A stretch of DNA of 18,287 nt from an uncultured Oscillospiraceae bacterium (GCA_900756575.1 CAAEKQ010000059.1:1-18287); one strand, 5' to 3'; positions 8,256-15,081 are shown, counted from the stretch's first letter. Made by a program: numbers and translations. Notes: generated by a model not told the origin, from the sequence alone.

Positions 8256-8379
8256 TTCTTTCTTATTCACATAGACGCAAAATCCCAGTAAACCGTTTCG
8301 TGTTTCGCCGGATTTCCGTCTACATAGACAATATATCCGTCAAAAAAATAAAATATGCTTTAATAATTCATCCATTTCA

Positions 8380-8408
8380 TTTACACCGGGGACTTTATAG
8401 GATATAAT
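8380..8408 (+). promoter_or_regulatory. sigma-A promoter of the coiled-coil/DUF4234/DUF2752 cassette
   Basis: -35 TTTACA (8380-8385), 17-bp spacer, perfect -10 TATAAT (8403-8408). Transcription would start near 8415. Confidence 0.8.
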
Positions 8409-8466
8409 GGCAAGGCAGCACCGCATAATTCAGCAAAGTCCGCAGACACAACTATGTGGCGTTGCC
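8409..8466 (+). other. possible 5' leader stem of the coiled-coil cassette
   Basis: GGCAA (8409-8413) can pair with TTGCC (8462-8466), and CCGCAT (8421-8426) with ATGTGG (8454-8459), leaving a loop of about 27 nt. The expected transcription start lies within or just after the outer arm, so only the inner stem may exist in RNA. No known riboswitch is recognised. Confidence 0.3.
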
Positions 8467-8487
8467 TCATAAACGGGAGGTATGCCT

Positions 8488-9423
8488 ATGTCAAGAGAAC
8501 TGGAAGCACTCCATCGGCAGCTGGGACGCCTTGACGATTTACAGCAGCAGCTGAAAACCGTTAATCGGAACATTGGCACCATGGAATCCAAGCTGCCCGA
8601 ACTGGAACAGAACGTCCGGGATGAGCAGTCAGACGTGGACCGCATGGAATCCGGCGGCATCTCCAGCTTTGTCTACGGCATTCTGGGCCGCCAGGAGGAA
8701 AAGCTGGAAAAAGAACGCTTGGAAGCCAGGCAGGCCCAGGATCAATATCAGGCCGCACTCAATACGCTGCAAGAGCTTCACCGGCAGCGGGAGTCCATCG
8801 TGAATTCCGTCGCCCAAATGGAGGAGCTTCGACGGAAGTATCAGCAGCTCTATGAAGCGGAGCGGCAAACAATTCTGCAATCCTCCGGCCCAAATAGTCA
8901 GCGGCTTCAGCAGCTGGAAGAAGACGGGCGGCAGCTGCACGGATTAAAAAAAGAGCTGACCGAAGCCCGGGATGCCGGAAATGTGGTCATGGAACAGATT
9001 GACCAGATTCGCAAAACGCTCAGCAAGGCCTCCACCTGGGGCACAGTTGACCTGCTTGGCGGCGGATTCTTTGCGGATATGGCAAAATACGACCATCTGG
9101 ACAATGCCCAGGAAGAACTGCAGGATCTGCGGCGGCAATTAAACTGGTTTTCCAAGGAACTCAAGGATGTGGACGCCGAGATCAACATTTCGGCAGAATT
9201 TGACGGCGGATTCCGGTTTGCAGATTTCGCATTCGATGGGCTGCTTGCCGATTCCATTGCACTGCATAAAATTGACCGGATCAAAAACCAGGTAGAGGAC
9301 GTTGCCTACCAGGTGCAAAAGCATCTTAACACCGTATCCCGTCGGCTGAACTCTGTCACAGCAACCCTTCAGCAAAAATCCCAGGAGGCACAAGACCTGA
9401 TCCTCCATGGGAATGCAACATAG
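8488..9423 (+). CDS. coiled-coil protein of unknown function
   Basis: This 311-residue soluble protein has no signal peptide or membrane helix. Residues 1-55, 65-180 and 205-310 are heptad-rich, Gln/Glu/Leu-rich coiled coil. Two non-coiled islands interrupt them: FVYGILGRQEEKLEKER (61-77) and TWGTVDLLGGGFFADMAKYD (183-202). Both look like conserved family signatures, and I recall similar strings in uncharacterised coiled-coil proteins of other bacteria, but I cannot name a family. I chose ATG 8488 over ATG 8482, because GGGAGG (8475-8480) is 7 nt from the former and only 1 nt from the latter. It is the first gene of a three-gene unit; the next gene starts 20 bp after its TAG. A role as a cytoplasmic scaffold for the two small membrane proteins is only a guess. 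Confidence 0.85.
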   Translation: MSRELEALHRQLGRLDDLQQQLKTVNRNIGTMESKLPELEQNVRDEQSDVDRMESGGISSFVYGILGRQEEKLEKERLEARQAQDQYQAALNTLQELHRQRESIVNSVAQMEELRRKYQQLYEAERQTILQSSGPNSQRLQQLEEDGRQLHGLKKELTEARDAGNVVMEQIDQIRKTLSKASTWGTVDLLGGGFFADMAKYDHLDNAQEELQDLRRQLNWFSKELKDVDAEINISAEFDGGFRFADFAFDGLLADSIALHKIDRIKNQVEDVAYQVQKHLNTVSRRLNSVTATLQQKSQEAQDLILHGNAT

Positions 9424-9442
9424 AAACAAGGAGTGGACTATT

Positions 9443-9952
9443 ATGAAATGTAAAAAATGCGGCACAGAAGTAGACGATCGCGCAAAATTCTGCCCGGTCT
9501 GCGGCGAACCCATGGGATTTGGTCAGGCACCTCAGGCGCCCCAGCCCCCGCGCCCCGACTATGCTGCGGGTAATTCCGGCAATTCCGGCGGCTATCGTGC
9601 GCCCATCACCAGTCGGAGCATCCCGCTGGCCATTATTCTCTCTATTGTCACCTGCGGTATTTATGGGCTTTACTGGATGTACTGTCTGGCCAACGACCTG
9701 AACACCGCCAGCGGCCATGAGCAGGACACCAGCGGCGGCCTGGTGGTTCTGTTCTCTATCATCACCTGCGGCATCTACGGTCTGTATTGGTATTACACCG
9801 CTGCCGGTAAGGTTGGCGAGGTGCAGGAGTTTGATCGCCGTCCCCGGGATAGCAGCCTGGGCATTCTCTACCTGCTGCTGGCTCTGTTCGGCTTTAGCAT
9901 TGTCTCCATGGCGCTGATGCAGAATGAGCTTAATAAAGTGGCCGGACTGTAA
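9443..9952 (+). CDS. zinc-ribbon DUF4234 membrane protein
   Basis: This 169-residue protein opens with a zinc ribbon (Cys3, Cys6, Cys17, Cys20 in CxxC pairs), followed by a Pro/Gly/Ala-rich linker (about 25-55). A DUF4234 membrane domain follows with three hydrophobic segments at about 60-82, 99-121 and 139-158. The first two segments carry the same motif, TCGIYGLYW (70-78 and 108-116), so the domain has an internal duplication. ATG 9443 has AAGGAG 9 nt upstream; an in-frame ATG at 9407 lies inside the previous gene and lacks support. The function of DUF4234 is unknown. The N-terminal ribbon is common on small Firmicute membrane proteins and may bind protein or nucleic acid. It overlaps the next gene by 29 bp if that gene starts at 9924. 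Confidence 0.88.
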   Translation: MKCKKCGTEVDDRAKFCPVCGEPMGFGQAPQAPQPPRPDYAAGNSGNSGGYRAPITSRSIPLAIILSIVTCGIYGLYWMYCLANDLNTASGHEQDTSGGLVVLFSIITCGIYGLYWYYTAAGKVGEVQEFDRRPRDSSLGILYLLLALFGFSIVSMALMQNELNKVAGL

Positions 9953-10328
9953 TCGCAGGATTGTTCGGGTACTGGCCCTGTGGATTGGCTTTCCACTGCT
10001 GGGAGTCTGCTACGGAATGCTGGTCAGGCGGATCGGATTTGGAATTCCGTGTGTATTCCGGCTGGTTACGGGGCTAAAATGTCCCGGCTGCGGTGTGACC
10101 CATATGGCGCTGTGCCTCATGCGGGGAGACCTCAGCGGTGCATTCTATGAAAATCCAGTGGTACTCATGCTATTGCCCATTGGGCTGATTTTGGCAATTC
10201 GGCAGACATACCGGTATCTAAGAACCGGCAGCAAACGCCTAACCAGATGGGAAAACCGCATGGTGATCGGCATGATCGTTCTGCTCCTTGGCTTTGGGAT
10301 TGCTCGAAATTTGAAATATTACGCTTGA
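9924..10328 (+). CDS. DUF2752 membrane protein
   Basis: This 134-residue protein has the DUF2752 core LKCPGCGVTHMALCLMRGD followed by FYENPVV, flanked by hydrophobic helices at about residues 17-36, 74-92 and 110-126. The CPGCG motif is the family signature and could bind metal or form a disulfide, but its role is unknown. The assigned ATG 9924 overlaps the DUF4234 gene by 29 bp and has no clear ribosome site, so the true start may be later (the stretch around 9955-9975 has AGGA but only non-ATG codons). Coupled translation from the upstream gene would explain the missing site. DUF2752 genes often neighbour small TM2/DUF4234/dispanin-like membrane genes. Its TGA stop (10326-10328) lies inside the -35 box of the tyrS promoter. 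Confidence 0.85.
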   Translation: MSLIKWPDCNRRIVRVLALWIGFPLLGVCYGMLVRRIGFGIPCVFRLVTGLKCPGCGVTHMALCLMRGDLSGAFYENPVVLMLLPIGLILAIRQTYRYLRTGSKRLTRWENRMVIGMIVLLLGFGIARNLKYYA

Positions 10329-10354
10329 CAAGTCCCGCCGGGGTATGCTATACT
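10325..10354 (+). promoter_or_regulatory. promoter of tyrS
   Basis: Consensus -35 TTGACA (10325-10330), 18-bp spacer, extended -10 TGC-TATACT (box at 10349-10354). The -35 overlaps the stop codon of the DUF2752 gene. Transcription would start near 10361. Confidence 0.85.
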
Positions 10355-10360
10355 CCCGAA

Positions 10361-10628
10361 CAGAAAGAGAAAGGCAATGATGGAGAACAGTAGGTGTTTC
10401 CGTTGACGTTCAGAGAGCTTCCGGTTGGTGCAAGGAGGCCGTCAGGCACACTGAAATTACACTCCGGAGCTTCCGGCTGAATCCCAGTAGGCCCCCACGG
10501 TCGCGCCCGTTATCGCGCCGGAGTTGTCAGACTCCCTGAGGCTGTTTGCCGTGAGGCAGCAGCGAACCAGAGGTGGTACCGCGTATTTTCGCCCTCTGCT
10601 TGCATTCATCCGCAGGCAGAGGGCTTTT
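10361..10628 (+). promoter_or_regulatory. T-box leader (tRNA-Tyr sensing) of tyrS
   Basis: This leader senses uncharged tRNA-Tyr and lets transcription proceed into tyrS. Visible parts in order: an AGTAGG element near 10391; the stem I pair of motifs AGAGAGCTTC and GGTTGGTGCAAGG (about 10412-10436); a specifier loop with TGAAAT-TAC-ACTCC, whose TAC at 10458-10460 is a tyrosine codon and matches the downstream gene; and the T-box AGGTGGTACCGCG (10571-10583), of which the TGGTACC part pairs with the tRNA acceptor end. An intrinsic terminator follows. The T-box sequence can alternatively pair with the left terminator arm to form the antiterminator. The gene-free stretch 10329-10677 is fully taken up by the promoter, this leader and the tyrS ribosome site. 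Confidence 0.93.
10591..10628 (+). terminator. regulated terminator of the tyrS T-box
   Basis: A 13-bp stem (10591-10603 with 10612-10624; GCCCTCTGC with GCAGAGGGC plus an inner GC-rich extension including one G-U pair), an 8-nt loop, then TTTT. It is the off state of the T-box. It would also stop readthrough from the DUF2752 unit, which has no terminator of its own. Confidence 0.88.
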
Positions 10629-10677
10629 GTCGTCTGCCAAGCGGAAATTCAGACGATCATCAATGGAGGAAACACAA

Positions 10678-11910
10678 ATGACACTGTACGAAGAACTCAC
10701 CGCCCGCGGTCTGATTGCCCAGACCACCAATGAAGAAGAAATCCGCGACATGATCAACAACGGCAAAGCCACATTCTACATTGGCTTTGACTGCACCGCC
10801 GACAGCCTCACTGCCGGTCACTTCATGGCCCTGACCCTGATGAAGCGGCTCCAGATGGCCGGCAATAAGCCCATTGCCCTGATCGGCGGCGGCACCACCA
10901 TGATCGGCGACCCCTCCGGCCGTACCGATATGCGTAAAATGCTCACCAAGGAAGACATCGACCACAACGCCGAGTGCTTTAAGCGCCAGATGGAGAAGTT
11001 CATCGACTTCTCCGAGGGCAAGGCACTGATGCTCAACAATGCCGACTGGCTGCTCAACCTCAACTACGTGGAGCTGCTCCGCGAGGTGGGCGCCTGCTTC
11101 TCCGTCAACAATATGCTCCGTGCCGAGTGCTATAAGCAGAGAATGGAGAAGGGCCTAAGCTTCCTGGAGTTCAACTACATGATTATGCAGTCCTACGACT
11201 TCTACTACCTGTTCCAGCATTACGGCTGCAATATGCAGTTCGGCGGCGATGACCAGTGGAGCAATATGCTGGGCGGCCGTGAACTCATTCGCCGGAAGCT
11301 GGGTGACGGCACCAAGGCCAACTCCATGACCATCACCCTGCTCACTGATTCCCAGGGCAAGAAGATGGGCAAAACCGCAGGCAATGCCGTGTGGCTGGAC
11401 CCCAGCAAGACCTCTCCCTATGACTTCTACCAGTACTGGAGAAACGTTGGCGACGCCGACGTGATGAAGTGCATCCGCATGCTGACCTTCCTGCCCCTGG
11501 AGCAGATTGGTGAGATGGACAAGTGGGAGGGCAGCCAGCTCAACCAGGCCAAGGAGATCCTCGCTTACGAGCTAACCAAGATGGTTCACGGCGAGGAGGA
11601 AGCCGAGAAGGCGCAGATGGCCGCCCGTGCCATCTTCGTTTCCGGCGGCGCATCCGCCGATATGCCCACCACCGAGCTGACCGCAGAGGACGTGCCTGAG
11701 GATTCCATCGGCGTGCTGAGCCTGATGGTGAAGTGCGGACTGGCAAAATCCAACGGCGAAGCCCGCCGCCTCATTCAGCAGGGCGGCGTTCTGATTGCCG
11801 ACGAAAAGGTCACTGATCCCGCCGCCACCGTTTCCAAGGCGGATTTGGAGACCGGTGTGGTCATTAAGAAGGGCAAAAAGGTCTTCCATAAGGCCGTAAT
11901 GGCAAAGTAA
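10678..11910 (+). CDS. tyrS: tyrosyl-tRNA synthetase
   Basis: This 410-residue cytosolic class I synthetase charges tRNA-Tyr with tyrosine in an ATP-dependent reaction. The HIGH-type signature appears as DSLTAGHF (TAGH at residues 45-48). The KMSKS loop is KMGKT at 229-233, a normal variant for bacterial TyrRS. The tyrosine-pocket region includes MQSYDFYYLFQHYGCNMQFGGDDQWSN. An S4 RNA-binding domain closes the protein (about 345-410, KSNGEARRLIQQGGVLI). The frame is open upstream to 10573, but ATG 10678 is preceded by GGAGGA at 7 nt and begins with the usual N-terminus, and the upstream part would run through the T-box. It is a single-gene unit controlled by the tyrosine T-box and ends at a bidirectional terminator. 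Confidence 0.97.
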   Translation: MTLYEELTARGLIAQTTNEEEIRDMINNGKATFYIGFDCTADSLTAGHFMALTLMKRLQMAGNKPIALIGGGTTMIGDPSGRTDMRKMLTKEDIDHNAECFKRQMEKFIDFSEGKALMLNNADWLLNLNYVELLREVGACFSVNNMLRAECYKQRMEKGLSFLEFNYMIMQSYDFYYLFQHYGCNMQFGGDDQWSNMLGGRELIRRKLGDGTKANSMTITLLTDSQGKKMGKTAGNAVWLDPSKTSPYDFYQYWRNVGDADVMKCIRMLTFLPLEQIGEMDKWEGSQLNQAKEILAYELTKMVHGEEEAEKAQMAARAIFVSGGASADMPTTELTAEDVPEDSIGVLSLMVKCGLAKSNGEARRLIQQGGVLIADEKVTDPAATVSKADLETGVVIKKGKKVFHKAVMAK

Positions 11911-11930
11911 TCATCACGGAATCCAATACC

Positions 11931-11970
11931 AAAAAGCTCCGGAACACAAACCGTGCTCCGGAGCTTCGTT
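11931..11970. terminator. bidirectional terminator between tyrS and ahcY
   Basis: AAGCTCCGGA (11934-11943) pairs perfectly with TCCGGAGCTT (11957-11966); CAC/GTG extends it inside after one mismatch. The plus strand is followed by CGTTTCT, and the minus strand by TTTTTGG (which includes the stem's outer A/T pairs). It serves both convergent genes. Confidence 0.85.
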
Positions 11971-11985
11971 TCTATCATCTTAAAA

Positions 11986-13230
11986 TCATACTTCCCAGCC
12001 GTTTAAATACTTCACCTGTGCGTCGGTAAGAGTATCTACCTTGAGGCCCATGGCGTCCAGCTTGATTTTGGAAACCAGATCGTCGATCTCGGCGGGCACC
12101 TCATAGACATCATTCTGCATTTCCGCCCGATGCTCCATGAGATATTTTAGGCTCATGGACTGAATGGCGAAACTCATGTCCATAATCTCAGCAGGGTGGC
12201 CGTTGCCGGAGGCCAGGTTCACCAGCCGTCCCTCAGCCAGCAGGTTCAGGGTGCGGCCGTCGGCGAGCGCATAGCCCATGATCTCGTCCCGGCGGAGATA
12301 GACCTTGGTCGCCATTTCCCGAAGCTCCACCTCGTTGACCTCAACATTGAAATGTCCGGCGTTGCTCAGGAAGGCGTTGTTCTTCATCTTCTCAAAGTGG
12401 CGCTTGGTGATGACGTCACGGCAGCCGGTGGCGGTAACAAAGATATCGCCCAGAGGTGCTGCCTCGTCCATGGTCATGACCATGTAGCCGTCCATGGTGG
12501 CCTCCAGGGCCTTAATGGGGTCGATTTCGGTGACAATTACCGTGGCCCCCATGCCCTTGGCCCGCATGGCAATGCCCCGTCCGCAGTAGCCATAGCCTGC
12601 CACCACCACGGTGCGGCCCGCCACCAGAAGGTTGGTGGTGTGCATAATCGCATCCCACACGCTCTGGCCGGTGCCGTATTTATTGTCGTAATAATGCTTG
12701 CACTTGGCGTCGTTGACGTTCATCATGGGGAAGGGGAGAGCGCCTGCCTTGGCACGGGCCTTGAGCCGATGGATGCCGGTGGTGGTTTCCTCGCAGCCGC
12801 CCATGACCTTGTCGGCATAATCCTTGCAGGTGGAGGTCAAAAGCTCCAGCAGATCACCACCGTCGTCAATGAACAGGTCAGGATGGCAGGACAGGGTCTG
12901 GCTCAGATGCTCCAGATATTCCTCCTGGGTAGCGCCGTGCCAGGCGGCCACATGAACGCCCAGGGATGCAAGTCCTGCCGCCACGTCATCCTGAGTGGAC
13001 AGGGGATTACAGCCGGTGGCATAGACCTCAGCCCCCGCAGCCTTCAGCACCGTGGCAAGATAGGCGGTTTTTGCCTCCATATGAATGGACATGGCAATGG
13101 TCTTGCCGGCAAAAGGCTTGGTTTTCTCAAATTCCTTCTTAATGGCGCCCAGGGCAGGCATAAAGTCCTGCACCCATCTGATTTTCATGCGTCCATGCTC
13201 CTGGAGGGACATATCTCTCACAATATTCAA
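11986..13230 (-). CDS. ahcY: S-adenosylhomocysteine hydrolase
   Basis: This 414-residue cytosolic NAD-dependent enzyme reversibly splits S-adenosylhomocysteine into adenosine and homocysteine, removing the product inhibitor of methyltransferases. Visible features: substrate-domain IDDGGDLLELL (121-131), CEETTTG (146-152), NVNDAKCKHYYDNKYGTGQS (171-190), the NAD-binding GYGYCGRG (212-219) and AGHFNVEV (291-298). It is the short form, lacking the roughly 40-residue insert of eukaryotic enzymes. The start is a TTG at 13230 with AAGAGG about 9 nt upstream. It gives the family N-terminus VRDMSLQEHGRMKIRWVQ, whereas the next in-frame ATG (13212) is farther from that site. It is a lone gene with its own promoter. 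Many Firmicutes instead use Pfs plus LuxS, so its presence is informative. metK lies 2 kb away. Confidence 0.96.
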   Translation of the reverse strand: MNIVRDMSLQEHGRMKIRWVQDFMPALGAIKKEFEKTKPFAGKTIAMSIHMEAKTAYLATVLKAAGAEVYATGCNPLSTQDDVAAGLASLGVHVAAWHGATQEEYLEHLSQTLSCHPDLFIDDGGDLLELLTSTCKDYADKVMGGCEETTTGIHRLKARAKAGALPFPMMNVNDAKCKHYYDNKYGTGQSVWDAIMHTTNLLVAGRTVVVAGYGYCGRGIAMRAKGMGATVIVTEIDPIKALEATMDGYMVMTMDEAAPLGDIFVTATGCRDVITKRHFEKMKNNAFLSNAGHFNVEVNEVELREMATKVYLRRDEIMGYALADGRTLNLLAEGRLVNLASGNGHPAEIMDMSFAIQSMSLKYLMEHRAEMQNDVYEVPAEIDDLVSKIKLDAMGLKVDTLTDAQVKYLNGWEV

Positions 13231-13264
13231 GGCATTCGACCTCTTTCTTCATAAATTCAGACCA

Positions 13265-13293
13265 AGTATACCATATAATTTACAGGGGAACAA
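13265..13293 (-). promoter_or_regulatory. promoter of ahcY
   Basis: On the minus strand: -35 TTGTTC (13288-13293), 17-bp spacer, -10 TATACT (13265-13270). The leader would be about 28 nt, too short for a SAH or SAM riboswitch. Confidence 0.65.
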
Positions 13294-13313
13294 GAAAGTT
13301 TACACATTTTTCA

Positions 13314-13342
13314 TGGACTTTTGCCCAAGGATGCAATAGAAT
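13314..13342 (+). promoter_or_regulatory. possible promoter of the rhomboid-like/MBL pair
   Basis: -35-like TGGACT (13314-13319), 17-bp spacer, -10 TAGAAT (13337-13342). The -35 matches the consensus at four of six positions, so this is tentative. It sits back to back with the ahcY promoter. Confidence 0.4.
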
Positions 13343-13370
13343 AGCTCTACATATGTTAGGAGGATGCCAA

Positions 13371-14258
13371 GTGAATGAACTAAGACGGAAATGGAACCGT
13401 TTCCTATACAACAACTCCAATAAGGGAATTCCCAATCTGATGCTGTTTGTCAGCGTCGGTACGCTGATTGTCTATTTCTTTTCCGCGATTGATCCCAGCA
13501 ACGTGCTCTACCGGTTTTTGTGCTTTGACCGGGGTGCCATTCTTCACGGTCAGGTGTGGCGGCTCATTACCTTTATTTTCATCCCCACCTCCGGCGGCAT
13601 TTGGCTGTTTCTGCTGCTCATTGCCTACTATGGCATCGGGCGTATGGTGGAAGCCGTCTGGGGCACGCTGAAATTCAACCTGTTCTATCTCTGCGGCGTG
13701 GTGATTATGGACATCGCCGCGCTGATCCTGGGCGGCAGTGCCAGCAGCTATTACCTGAACCTCAGCCTGTTCCTTGCCCTGGCCACTATGTATCCCGACA
13801 ACACCGTGCTCTTTATGTATATCATCCCTTTGAAGATGAAGTACCTGGCCTGGGCCTATCTGGGCCTTACGATCTACGAGATCCTCATGGGCAATTTCTT
13901 CCCGCTGTTTGCGCTGCTGAACTATTTCCTGTTCTTCGGCAAGTCCTGCATGAACGTGCTGCCCGGCGGAAATCGGGTAGGGGCTCGGAAGTTCCAGTTT
14001 AAGCGGAAATCCGGCGGAAACAGCGGAAATCCCAACTGGGCCAGCAAATACCGCTCCGCATCCGGCCGCCGTCCCGGCAGCGGCAATCATGGGGAGTTCA
14101 AAAAGGTCGTGGATGCTCCGACCTATCGCCACAAGTGCACCGTCTGCGGGCGCACCGATGTTTCCAATCCGGAGCTGGAGTTTCGTTACTGTTCCAAGTG
14201 CAACGGCTTCTACTGCTACTGCCAGGATCACATCAATAACCATGTCCACATTCAGTAA
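13371..14258 (+). CDS. rhomboid-like membrane protein, probably inactive, with C-terminal zinc ribbon
   Basis: This 295-residue protein has about six membrane segments between residues 22 and 190. It matches the rhomboid fold by the loop GQVWRLITFIF (60-70), corresponding to the family WR motif, and by the stretch IPLKMKYLAWAYLG (152-165). The catalytic GxSG is not found: the expected place reads GGSASSYYLNLSLF (121-134). No His appears in the last helix (ALLNYFLFFG). It is therefore probably a pseudoprotease. After a basic Gly/Ser/Asn-rich linker (about 205-250) comes a zinc ribbon (Cys256, Cys259, Cys274, Cys277, with Cys282, Cys284 and His287 nearby). The start is GTG 13371, with GGAGG 7 nt upstream. 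The in-frame ATG at 13353 lies upstream of that site and has none of its own. The end overlaps the next gene by 17 bp. Confidence 0.85.
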   Translation: MNELRRKWNRFLYNNSNKGIPNLMLFVSVGTLIVYFFSAIDPSNVLYRFLCFDRGAILHGQVWRLITFIFIPTSGGIWLFLLLIAYYGIGRMVEAVWGTLKFNLFYLCGVVIMDIAALILGGSASSYYLNLSLFLALATMYPDNTVLFMYIIPLKMKYLAWAYLGLTIYEILMGNFFPLFALLNYFLFFGKSCMNVLPGGNRVGARKFQFKRKSGGNSGNPNWASKYRSASGRRPGSGNHGEFKKVVDAPTYRHKCTVCGRTDVSNPELEFRYCSKCNGFYCYCQDHINNHVHIQ

Positions 14259-15081
14259 GCGCCTGTTTCCGATTTTGGGGCTGCTGATGGTCCTGCTGCT
14301 GAGCAGCTGCGGGAAGAAGTCCAAAGATCTCACGGTGGTATTTCCAAAGCTGGGCGCTGCGGACTGCGCCATTCTTATGACGGAAGATCATACCGTGGTC
14401 ATCGATGCCGGGGAAGCGGAGGATGCGGATACAATTCTGGACGTGCTTTCGGACGATCACCGTGATACCATCGACCTGCTTCTGATCTCCCATTACGACA
14501 AGGATCATGTGGGCGGTGCGGCGGAACTGATTGATTCTCTCACTGTCCGCCGTGTCATTGGCTCCAGCTATCCAAAAGAATCCAAGGAATACGCTGCCTA
14601 TCAATCGGCGCTTTCCCAGGCGGGACTGACGGAGGAAATCCTCAGCAGCCCGGAACCCGTAACAATTTCGAACGATTTTACGCTGAACATTTGTCCTCCG
14701 GAGCAGTCCGAATACGCCGAAGACGCGAGCAACAATGCCTCCGTTGCCGTGGCGGTGCAGTATAGAGGCACCCGAATGCTCTTTACCGGCGATGCCATGG
14801 AGGAACGGACGGAGGAGCTTCTATCGGAGTTCTCGGGTTCCTTTGATCTTATCAAGCTGCCCCATCATGGTCGGGACAAAGCCACGGCCTCCGCGCTTTC
14901 CGATGCATTTGGAAGCGATCATACCGCCTATCTCGTCACCAGCTCAAAAAAAGAGCCGGAGCACAAGCGTCTTGCCGAGGTGCTCTCCGGCCCGCTGTAT
15001 TTGACCCGGGACGGTACCGTCACCGCAGTTTCCGACGGTTCCTCCGTGAAAATCACCCAAACCGGAGATCCATCATCGTAA
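14242..15081 (+). CDS. lipoprotein with ComEC-like metallo-beta-lactamase domain
   Basis: This 279-residue protein starts with a signal peptide ending in the lipobox LSSC (Cys23), so it should be lipid-anchored on the outer face of the membrane. The rest is one MBL-fold domain of the ComEC/Rec2 type: SHYDKDHVGG (83-92) is the metal site (H84, D86, D88, H89), then LFTGDAMEE (180-188) and LPHHGRDK (206-213). It lacks the channel part of ComEC. Such stand-alone proteins occur in Firmicutes; their substrates are mostly unknown, with nucleic acid or a phosphodiester plausible from the homology. The ATG overlaps the rhomboid-like gene by 17 bp and has only a weak AGGA upstream, so coupled translation is likely. 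The frame is open further upstream inside the previous gene, but that would destroy the signal peptide. Confidence 0.85.
   Translation: MSTFSKRLFPILGLLMVLLLSSCGKKSKDLTVVFPKLGAADCAILMTEDHTVVIDAGEAEDADTILDVLSDDHRDTIDLLLISHYDKDHVGGAAELIDSLTVRRVIGSSYPKESKEYAAYQSALSQAGLTEEILSSPEPVTISNDFTLNICPPEQSEYAEDASNNASVAVAVQYRGTRMLFTGDAMEERTEELLSEFSGSFDLIKLPHHGRDKATASALSDAFGSDHTAYLVTSSKKEPEHKRLAEVLSGPLYLTRDGTVTAVSDGSSVKITQTGDPSS

Larger units (their letters stand above)
8171..8487. other. divergent intergenic region
   Basis: This stretch of about 317 bp contains no gene that I can support. It holds two outward promoters: the minus-strand one for the VanW-family gene near its left end, and the plus-strand one for the coiled-coil cassette near its right end. 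Between them is AT-rich DNA with a short direct repeat ACATAGAC at 8269-8276 and 8322-8329; the second copy is part of the palindrome GTCTACATAGAC (8318-8329). These may be an operator, but 8-mers repeat by chance in a region this size. Confidence 0.6.

Noticed and set aside
9724..10733. Small overlapping frames within the DUF4234 and T-box region
   Set aside because: They lack ribosome sites and lie in DNA already explained by the membrane genes or by the structured T-box leader.
12196..13254. Long plus-strand open frame opposite ahcY, and similar ones opposite nupP, nupO and metK
   Set aside because: All are mirror frames of strongly conserved genes, with no ribosome sites or recognisable domains.
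13231..13264. SAH riboswitch ahead of ahcY
   Set aside because: Only about 28 nt separate the probable transcription start from the TTG codon, and no aptamer-like structure is present.
13371..14258. Active rhomboid intramembrane protease
   Set aside because: I could not find a GxSG serine motif or a His in the final helix. The call was lowered to a rhomboid-like, probably inactive, protein.
14242..15081. Beta-lactam resistance enzyme, from the metallo-beta-lactamase fold
   Set aside because: The SHYDKDH, TGD and PHHG motifs are those of ComEC-type hydrolases, not of class B beta-lactamases.
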